DNA of 5,559 bases from Gemmatimonadales bacterium (GTDB lineage Bacteria; Gemmatimonadota; Gemmatimonadetes; Gemmatimonadales; GWC2-71-9). Under the pieces are notes generated by a model. The model saw only the letters and a list, made by a program, of their open reading frames with translations, ran no database searches and had not been told where the DNA came from. Within the stretch, counting starts at the first letter, position 1. Every line of letters starts with the position of its first letter. Position numbers and translations under genes: made by a program. Positions 1-4,700 of the stretch are shown here, piece by piece. The stretch lies in assembly GCA_013812695.1 (NCBI GenBank), contig JACCSZ010000317.1, forward strand, positions 1-5,559, in the 5' to 3' direction.

Positions 1-129
1 CGCGACCGTTCGACCGCAGGCTCCGCAAGAGGCTCGCCAGAAAGCGGCAGCGTCGTCGAAGTACCGGCAGTGCCGCTCCCCGTCGATGCAGACGAGTCCG
101 ATCCAGGTTCTTGAGTCATGCTGTTCCAT
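1..129 (-). CDS. N-terminal part of an unrecognised divergent protein (runs off the left edge)
   Basis: Read on the minus strand from an ATG at 129-127, 43 codons stay open to the window edge. The product begins MEQHDSRTWIGLVCIDGE and continues with a mixed, protein-like composition: W9, W31, F24, F30, Y23 and four cysteines at C14, C21, C35 and C38, the last two forming a CGAC group that could belong to a zinc site. About 72% of third codon positions are G or C, against about 59% in the plus frame that stops at 114. No family is recognised. No convincing Shine-Dalgarno precedes the ATG. If real, it is transcribed divergently from the signalling cluster and shares the 130-558 region. The alternative is that this edge holds the acidic C-terminal tail of a plus-strand gene ending at 112-114. 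Confidence 0.4.
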   Translation of the reverse strand, partial: MEQHDSRTWIGLVCIDGERHCRYFDDAAAFWRASCGACGRTVA

Positions 130-244
130 CCGCGTGGGTGCACAAGCATCTCTGGGCGCTGCCGGAACAGTGTTCAAGGATGACGCCGAAAAAAGCGGCA
201 CGGGACGAGGGCGGGGACGCAAGGCCCGGAATGAGCATAAAATA

Positions 245-273
245 TTGTGCGATAGCAGCTTAGCGCTTATAGT
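245..273 (+). promoter_or_regulatory. Candidate sigma70-type promoter
   Basis: TTGTGC (245-250, three of six bases of the -35 consensus) and TATAGT (268-273, five of six bases of the -10 consensus) are separated by exactly 17 bases. They lie in the only AT-rich island of the upstream region. The predicted start is near 280, which would give the gene at 559 a leader of about 280 bases. The spacer contains the palindrome AGCGCT (262-267 region). The call rests on consensus matching only. Confidence 0.4.
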
Positions 274-389
274 AGACTGGACCAGGGTTCCGGGGGGTGG
301 ATGGGGAGTTGCTTCCCGACCACAGTCTTGTACGAATCTGCGCCACACCCATGTTACCGGCTTGGCGTGGCGACGGGCCGTGGAAACTG

Positions 390-405
390 TGGCACACGCT
401 CTGCG
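390..405 (+). promoter_or_regulatory. Candidate sigma54 (-24/-12) promoter for the pseudo-GGDEF gene
   Basis: TGGCAC (390-395) matches the -24 element fully. After five bases, CTGCG (401-405) gives a partial -12 element that keeps TGC. The GG (391-392) and GC (403-404) dinucleotides have the required 10-base gap. The predicted start is near 416, about 143 bases before the ATG at 559. The -12 element is imperfect (C instead of the first T, G at the end), so it is weaker than the site at 1581-1596. Confidence 0.33.
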
Positions 406-460
406 AGCCCGGCCGCAGTTAGCCAGAGGCTCCGATCTTAACATCAGATATGACAACGAC

Positions 461-485
461 ATCCCGAAATCCCGCCGGCCGGGAT
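461..485 (+). repeat. Short direct repeat and hairpin in the leader
   Basis: ATCCCG occurs twice (461-466 and 469-474), followed by its reverse complement CGGGAT (480-485). Either copy could pair with CGGGAT; the nearer copy gives a 6-bp stem with a 5-base loop. No U-tract follows, so it is not a typical terminator. It could be a leader structure or simply chance in GC-rich DNA. Confidence 0.3.
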
Positions 486-558
486 GCGCACGCATGAGTC
501 CTGCGTTCCCCGAAGGAAACGGCTCGGCCGCCATTCCTCACCACTCTGGCGCAATTGC

Positions 559-1512
559 ATGGCAAACGTAGAGAAGGCTTCCGCCGCCCCGCTGGTCCTG
601 ATCGCCAACGACCAGGAATGGTCGGCGCGCTCGCTCGAGAGCATCCTCGTTCCGAACGGCTACTCGGTCGTCCGCGCCTACACCGGACAGCAGGCGCTGG
701 AGCGAGCTCGCACCTCCCAACCCGACATTATCGTGCTCGACGCGCAGATGCCTGACATGCATGGCTTCGACGTCTGTCGAGCACTCCGCGCGGACCCGCG
801 GTTCAGCGCGACCACGCCGATCGTGATCACCACTTCGGGACCTTCCGGGCGAACCCAGCGCCTGGAGGCGTATCGCTGCGGTGCGTGGGAATTTCTCGGT
901 CAGCCGCTCGACGGCGAGGCCTTGCTCCTGAAGCTCGACACCTTCCTCAAATCCAAGCGGCAGGTGGACATCCTGCGGGAGGAAAACCTGCTCGACTCGG
1001 GCACGGGACTGTACAACATGCGGGGACTCGCCCGGCGCGCGCGGGAGATCGGCGCCGATGCGCTTCGGCGCCGCGAGGCGCTCGCCTGTGTGGTGTTCGC
1101 GCCGGAAACCGAAATGGATGCCGAGGACGACGCGCCCGGTGAAGAGCTGCGCCGGCTGTCAGACCAGGTCGGGGTGGTGTTTCGGGATGTGGGCCGCGGA
1201 TCCGACGCCATCGGCCGGCTCGGCCCGGCCGAGTTCGCGGTCATCGCGCCGGCCACCGGCTCGAATGGGGCAGTCCGCCTGGTAGACCGGCTAGGCGGCG
1301 CGGTGGAAGCGACCCGGATTCCAGTGCGGGGCGGCGAGCGCTCGGTCCGGGTCAAGGCCGGGTACTGCGCCGTGCCCGATTTCGCGGAAGCATCGGTGGA
1401 TGCCGTCGAACTGCTGCTTCGTGCAACAACGGCTTTGCGAGATCTCAAGCGAGGAGGTGAGACCGATCGTATTCGGGCGTTCGAGCAGGTCTCCCTGCAG
1501 TACAACAGCTAA
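559..1512 (+). CDS. Degenerate receiver plus degenerate GGDEF-domain protein (probable c-di-GMP-binding pseudo-cyclase)
   Basis: A 317-residue cytosolic protein with the PleD-like order receiver (about 10-130) then GGDEF fold (about 145-310). The receiver keeps the phospho-acceptor D61 (IIVLDAQMP) and T91, but the acidic pair reads N17-D18 and the conserved lysine is Q115 (FLGQPL). The GGDEF domain keeps the entry motif GTGLYN (148-153), but the signature is GPAEF (222-226), and the metal- and substrate-binding D-x-D-x-F-K and N...GD segments are absent. It should therefore not make c-di-GMP. An RxxD motif (R213-D216) sits exactly five residues before the signature, as in the product-binding inhibitory site of PleD, so it may bind c-di-GMP like other catalytically dead GGDEF receptors (for example PopA). 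I chose ATG 559 because the receiver starts directly after it; ATG 484 would add 25 residues of non-receiver-like sequence. The Shine-Dalgarno is poor. The nearest downstream neighbour is the sigma54 activator gene, 228 bases on. Confidence 0.88.
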   Translation: MANVEKASAAPLVLIANDQEWSARSLESILVPNGYSVVRAYTGQQALERARTSQPDIIVLDAQMPDMHGFDVCRALRADPRFSATTPIVITTSGPSGRTQRLEAYRCGAWEFLGQPLDGEALLLKLDTFLKSKRQVDILREENLLDSGTGLYNMRGLARRAREIGADALRRREALACVVFAPETEMDAEDDAPGEELRRLSDQVGVVFRDVGRGSDAIGRLGPAEFAVIAPATGSNGAVRLVDRLGGAVEATRIPVRGGERSVRVKAGYCAVPDFAEASVDAVELLLRATTALRDLKRGGETDRIRAFEQVSLQYNS

Positions 1513-1580
1513 CCTCTCCGCCGCTAAGTGTAGACACGCGGCCACGCTATGTGCCGCACGTCCGCCAACACCTGTGGTTG

Positions 1581-1596
1581 TGGCGCGGCAATTGCT
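1581..1596 (+). promoter_or_regulatory. Sigma54 (-24/-12) promoter of the activator-kinase operon
   Basis: TGGCGC (1581-1586) and TTGCT (1592-1596) match the -24 and -12 elements of RpoN promoters, with one mismatch (G for A) in the -24 hexamer and a full -12 element. The GG (1582-1583) and GC (1594-1595) dinucleotides have the required 10-base gap. The predicted start is near 1607, leaving a leader of about 134 bases before the ATG at 1741. The gene behind it encodes a sigma54 activator, so autoregulation is likely. Possible activator sites upstream are GTGT-AG-ACAC (1528-1537) and GTGC-C-GCAC (1551-1559). Confidence 0.62.
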
Positions 1597-1704
1597 GGGA
1601 GAGCGTTGCAGCGCCGACCCGAGGGTGTTGCCCGCACGTTACGGATGAAGTGAGTAGTGCGGGGGCTCTCCATTCCCTCACCCGGTGGTTGCTCTCGCAG
1701 GCTT

Positions 1705-1726
1705 ACAGACCGCAGTGCGGTCCTGT
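1705..1726 (+). promoter_or_regulatory. Dyad / leader hairpin next to the ribosome binding site
   Basis: ACAG-ACCGCA (1705-1714) and TGCGGT-C-CTGT (1716-1726) are inverted repeats with a one-base centre at 1715 and one bulged C (1722). In RNA this would be a strong GC-rich stem ending three bases before the Shine-Dalgarno. In DNA it is a near-perfect operator-like dyad. A competing helix, TCCTG (1721-1725) with CAGGA (1729-1733), would cover the Shine-Dalgarno, so the two structures exclude each other. Confidence 0.45.
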
Positions 1727-1729
1727 CCC

Positions 1730-1734
1730 AGGAG
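1730..1734 (+). promoter_or_regulatory. Shine-Dalgarno of the sigma54 activator
   Basis: AGGAG lies six bases before ATG 1741. It decides the start against an in-frame GTG at 1657, which has no comparable site and would add 28 residues unlike the N-terminus of a receiver protein. Confidence 0.72.
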
Positions 1735-1740
1735 CTCAGG

Positions 1741-3264
1741 ATGTCCAACCCGCTCGCCCAGCAGGACCGGTCGGGCCCGCCGCCCGGCGACGCAGCTTCG
1801 CGCGATCCGCTTTCCATTCCCAGCGAGATCAAGGCCAGCATCCGCGTACTGGTGGTCGACGACGAGCGCACGTTGCGCGAGAGCTGCGCCAGCGTGCTCC
1901 AGATGGATGGTTACAACGTGACGCTCGTGGGCCGTGGCGAAGAGGCCCTGGATACCGTGAAGCGCCGGAAGTTCGACATCATCCTCGTCGACCTCTACAT
2001 GTCGCAGATCTCGGGGATCGACATCCTTCGGGCGACGCTGCAGGCGCACAAGGATACGATCGTGGTGGTGATGACCGGCAACCCCAGCGTCACGAGCAGC
2101 ATCGAGGCGCTCAGGGCCGGCGCGTGGGACTACCTGCCGAAACCGTTCAGCGCGACGCACCTGCAGGTCCTGATCGGCCGCGCCTCCCATGCGGTCATGA
2201 TGTCGCGCGAGGCGCAGGATCTCCGCGTGCAGCTCATGAAGCAAAACGGGCACAGCGACAAGATCGCCCTGATCGGGATCTCGCCGCTGTTCCGCCAGGC
2301 GGTGGACCTGGCCCGAAAGGTGGCGGCCACCGACGCCTCGGTCTTCATCAGCGGGGAGAGCGGCACGGGCAAGGAGGTCATCGCCCAGTTCATCCATCAG
2401 AACAGCCGCCGCGCCGGCCGTACCCTGGTGCCGATCAATTGCGCGGCACTCCCCGAGCCGCTGCTCGAGAGCGAGATGTTCGGTCATCGGAAGGGCGCGT
2501 TCACCGGCGCCGACCGCGACAAGCCGGGCCTGCTCGAGACGGCCAACGGCGGTACGCTCTTCCTGGACGAGCTGACCGAGATGTCCATGCCGCTGCAGGC
2601 CAAGCTTCTGCGCGTCATCCAGGACGGGGTGGTCCGGCGCGTGGGCAGCGAACAGCAGGACGCGGTGGTGGACGTGCGCTTCATCTCGGCCACCAACCGC
2701 GAGCCGCAGGAGGCCGTGGACTCGGGCGCCCTGCGCGGGGACCTGTTCTACCGGCTCCGCGTCGTCCCGATCAAGCTGCCGCCGCTCCGGAAACGGCCCG
2801 AGGACATCCCGCTGCTTGCCAATCACTTCCTCACGTATTATTGGCAGCGCCACCGGCAGATGGGCGACCGCGTCCCCAGGCTGAGCGAAGCGAGCATCGG
2901 CTTCTTGCGCTCGCGCCCGTGGCGGGGCAACGTTCGAGAGCTGCAGAACGTGATCGAGCACGTGGCCGTGCTCGCGGAGCCGGATCAGACCATTCAGCCG
3001 AACGACATTCCCGTCTATGACGACAGCGCCGAGTGGCCGGCCGACAGCGCGGTGAGCGCCGCCGTCATGGATGAAGCCTTCCACAGCGCGAAGGACCGGG
3101 TCGTGGCGCAGTTCGAGAAGGAGTACCTGACCCGACTCGTGACCCGTGCCGGCGGCAACATGTCCAGGGCCGCCCGGTTGGCCAGCATCGACCGGACCAC
3201 GCTCTACCGACTCATGGACAAGCACGCCTTCCACCGCGACGAAAGCCCAGGGGCGTCTGCGTGA
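1741..3264 (+). CDS. NtrC-family sigma54-dependent response regulator
   Basis: A 507-residue cytosolic transcription activator with all three expected domains. The receiver (about 33-150) has the acidic pair D40-D41, phospho-acceptor D84 (ILVDLY), T112 and K134 (LPKPF). The AAA+ sigma54-interaction domain (about 175-410) has Walker A GESGTGKE (205-212), the sigma54-contact loop GAFTGA (252-257), Walker B GTLFLDE (271-277), the LRGDLFYRL segment (331-339) and the sensor II motif GNVREL (396-401). A Fis-type helix-turn-helix lies at about 455-495 (GGNMSRAARL, then TTLYRLMDK). All key residues are intact, so it should be a phosphorylation-controlled ATPase that remodels RNA polymerase-sigma54 at closed promoters. 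The start is ATG 1741 with AGGAG upstream. The last codon overlaps the downstream kinase gene by four bases (GTGA), which points to coupled translation and a cognate pair. Its own promoter looks sigma54-dependent. The regulon cannot be read from the protein, so I give no gene symbol. Confidence 0.96.
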   Translation: MSNPLAQQDRSGPPPGDAASRDPLSIPSEIKASIRVLVVDDERTLRESCASVLQMDGYNVTLVGRGEEALDTVKRRKFDIILVDLYMSQISGIDILRATLQAHKDTIVVVMTGNPSVTSSIEALRAGAWDYLPKPFSATHLQVLIGRASHAVMMSREAQDLRVQLMKQNGHSDKIALIGISPLFRQAVDLARKVAATDASVFISGESGTGKEVIAQFIHQNSRRAGRTLVPINCAALPEPLLESEMFGHRKGAFTGADRDKPGLLETANGGTLFLDELTEMSMPLQAKLLRVIQDGVVRRVGSEQQDAVVDVRFISATNREPQEAVDSGALRGDLFYRLRVVPIKLPPLRKRPEDIPLLANHFLTYYWQRHRQMGDRVPRLSEASIGFLRSRPWRGNVRELQNVIEHVAVLAEPDQTIQPNDIPVYDDSAEWPADSAVSAAVMDEAFHSAKDRVVAQFEKEYLTRLVTRAGGNMSRAARLASIDRTTLYRLMDKHAFHRDESPGASA

Positions 3265-4433
3265 TTCGCGACACCGCCCAGCCCGGCACCACGAGCGGCG
3301 AGCGCCGCCGAGCTGCGACGGTGAACGCCGCGTCACCCCGGGTCTGGGACCCGGAGGGTCCGTCCGGCGGCGCGGTCGCACCCGCGCTCTGGGACGCCCT
3401 CCGCGACGCCGTCCTCTGGGCTCAGACCGAGTGGGAGCGCGCGGTCGAGCATGCGGCGGGGATCGACGAGGTCAGCGCCCACTTGGCGCAGCTCAGCGGC
3501 GCCATTCGGCAGCAGGCCAGCGGCCAGAACCCCGATCTCACCGCGCTGCCGCGTAACGCGCTCTCGCGCCGGCTGATCGGGCTCATCCGCGCCGCCTTCC
3601 TCGAGCGGGCGCAGGCGCTGCCCGCGCCCGATGCGGGCCAGCTCCTCCGCATGCTGGGCGCGATCGAGCAAGTGAGCCAGCGCCTCGAGGCCGACTGGTC
3701 GCAGCACTTTGCCGACCGGCTCTCCGGCCCCGACGGGCTGGAGCTCGTCGTGGAGGTGGCCCACGACCTCCGCTCGCCGCTGACCTCGATTCTGTTCCTG
3801 GCCGAGACGCTCCAGCGCGGGCGGAGCGGGCCGGTCAATCCGGTCCAGGAGCGCCAACTCGGCCTCATCTACAGCGCAGCCTTCGGCCTCAGCTCGGTGG
3901 CGAGCGACGTGATCGAGCTCGCCCGTGGCGGGGACCGGCTCGTGGATCTCGAGCCGATTCCGTTCTCCGTGACCGACATTCTTGAATCGGTGCGCGACAT
4001 CGTCCAGCCGATCGCCGAGGAGAAGAACCTCACCGTTCAGCTGACGATGCCCGAGGCGGACTTCCGCATCGGCCATCCGGTGGCGCTGAGCCGGGTGCTG
4101 CTTAACCTCACGACCAATGCGCTCAAGTTCACTGCCGAGGGCTTCGTCGAGGTGATGGCCCGCGAGACCGGCGCGCGCGTCGTGGAGTTCTCGGTACGCG
4201 ATACCGGCCGCGGCATCCCGCCGCAAGGCATGGCCACGCTGTACGAGCCCTTCCGGCGCCGCCTCAAGCCGGGCGAGTACGCCGTGTCGGGATCGGGGCT
4301 CGGACTCTCGATTTGCCGCAAGCTGGTCGAGGCCATGGGTTCCACTCTCGGCGTCGAGACCGCGTCGGGGTACGGAACCCGCTTTCACTTCGTCCTGGAA
4401 TTGCCGCTGGCCGGCGAGCCCCAGTTCGGCTGA
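3261..4433 (+). CDS. Soluble HisKA-type sensor histidine kinase
   Basis: A 390-residue protein with no transmembrane segment or signal peptide, so cytosolic. The dimerisation/phosphotransfer domain starts near 160 with the H-box AHDLRSPL; H168 is the phospho-acceptor. The catalytic ATPase domain (about 270-385) has the N box NLTTNALKF (N286), G1 DTGRGIP (D314), F box YEPF (328-331) and G2 GSGLGLS (344-350). All are intact, so it should be an active kinase. Position H+4 is S172 rather than the Thr/Asn often needed for phosphatase activity in HisKA proteins; whether this weakens phosphatase function is open. Residues 1-35 are Pro/Gly/Arg-rich, and 40-155 look helical with no PAS, GAF or other known sensor motif visible. 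The GTG start at 3261 has AGGGG at 3249-3253 and overlaps the stop of the regulator gene, making the regulator the likely partner. No transcription terminator with a T-run is visible after the stop. Confidence 0.95.
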   Translation: MIRDTAQPGTTSGERRRAATVNAASPRVWDPEGPSGGAVAPALWDALRDAVLWAQTEWERAVEHAAGIDEVSAHLAQLSGAIRQQASGQNPDLTALPRNALSRRLIGLIRAAFLERAQALPAPDAGQLLRMLGAIEQVSQRLEADWSQHFADRLSGPDGLELVVEVAHDLRSPLTSILFLAETLQRGRSGPVNPVQERQLGLIYSAAFGLSSVASDVIELARGGDRLVDLEPIPFSVTDILESVRDIVQPIAEEKNLTVQLTMPEADFRIGHPVALSRVLLNLTTNALKFTAEGFVEVMARETGARVVEFSVRDTGRGIPPQGMATLYEPFRRRLKPGEYAVSGSGLGLSICRKLVEAMGSTLGVETASGYGTRFHFVLELPLAGEPQFG

Positions 4434-4449
4434 GCCCCCGCCCCCTACC

Positions 4450-4560
4450 AACGATTCCTCACCCCGGGTAACTTCTCTGGGCTCGCCACTTCAGGAACGA
4501 TTCCGCTCGCGCGCACCGGCGACCCGGCCGACCTTCGCGCAGCCAGGCACCGATCGTTCC
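4450..4560. repeat. Three AACGAT elements in the spacer before the NYN gene
   Basis: AACGATTCC occurs as an exact direct repeat at 4450-4458 and 4496-4504. The second copy, read as GGAACGAT (4494-4501), has its exact reverse complement ATCGTTCC at 4553-4560. Direct spacing is 46 bases; the inverted arms are 51 bases apart. They lie in the 267-base gap between the kinase and the next gene, where operators would be expected. The arms are short, so chance is possible. Confidence 0.35.
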
Positions 4561-4700
4561 GCCCCGGTGGCCGCCCGAGAGACGACCCCTGGTGGGCCCT
4601 GCCGGTGTCGCGCTCTCCTCGCTGCCCTGCCGCGTTCCGGGTCCGGCCAGGCGCGTCGAGGGGGTCGCGCGGTGCCGAGGGGCCCGGAACTGAGCGCTTC

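Larger units (their letters stand above)
130..558. other. Long non-coding region in front of the pseudo-GGDEF gene
   Basis: About 430 bases without a convincing gene. The one long plus reading frame across it (from 86 to 571) has Arg/Ser/Ala-rich, non-protein-like content and runs through the promoter-like AT-rich island, so I treat it as spurious. The region holds an AT-rich stretch around 235-275 that contrasts with the GC-rich surroundings, a sigma70-like promoter, a sigma54-like element, inverted arms CGCCAC (341-346) and GTGGCG (367-372) 20 bases apart, and a short hairpin at 469-485. It is probably a divergent control region plus a long 5' leader. Confidence 0.55.

Noticed and set aside
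1..114. Plus-strand frame ending at TGA 112-114, giving an acidic tail (…PVDADESDPGS)
   Set aside because: Possible C-terminal tail of an upstream gene, but low complexity and with lower third-position GC than the minus-strand frame here; kept only as the alternative explanation of the edge.
484..558. Upstream ATG 484 as start of the pseudo-GGDEF gene
   Set aside because: It adds 25 Arg-rich residues ahead of the receiver, lies in the hairpin at 469-485 and has no ribosome site; ATG 559 fits the normal receiver start.
86..571. 161-residue plus-strand reading frame across the upstream region
   Set aside because: No domain-like sequence, runs through the AT-rich promoter island and overlaps the start of the receiver gene; third-position GC drops after about 106.
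1538..1557. GCGGCCAC-N5-GTGCCGC hairpin after the pseudo-GGDEF gene as an intrinsic terminator
   Set aside because: The stem is imperfect and no T-run follows.
546..1596. GCAATTGC palindrome shared by 551-558 and 1588-1595
   Set aside because: An 8-mer repeat is expected by chance in a window of this size; at the first copy the GG/GC spacing does not fit a sigma54 promoter.
1657..1740. In-frame GTG 1657 as start of the sigma54 activator
   Set aside because: ATG 1741 has a well-placed AGGAG; the extension passes through the leader hairpin and has no receiver-like content.
1551..3020. 489-residue plus-strand frame overlapping the activator
   Set aside because: Low-complexity Arg/Gly/Pro-rich shadow in another frame of the activator gene.
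1678..3381. 567-residue minus-strand reading frame opposite the activator
   Set aside because: Arg/His/Ala-rich antisense frame typical of high-GC coding DNA; the plus strand carries an unmistakable NtrC-family protein.
3333..4451. 372-residue minus-strand frame opposite the histidine kinase
   Set aside because: Shadow of the kinase, whose H, N, G1, F and G2 boxes are all on the plus strand.
4434..4700. Kinase and NYN genes share a frame with only the kinase TGA between them (possible readthrough fusion)
   Set aside because: At this GC content a frame of about 90 codons without a stop is not rare, and the spacer translation is not domain-like; no special stop context is visible.
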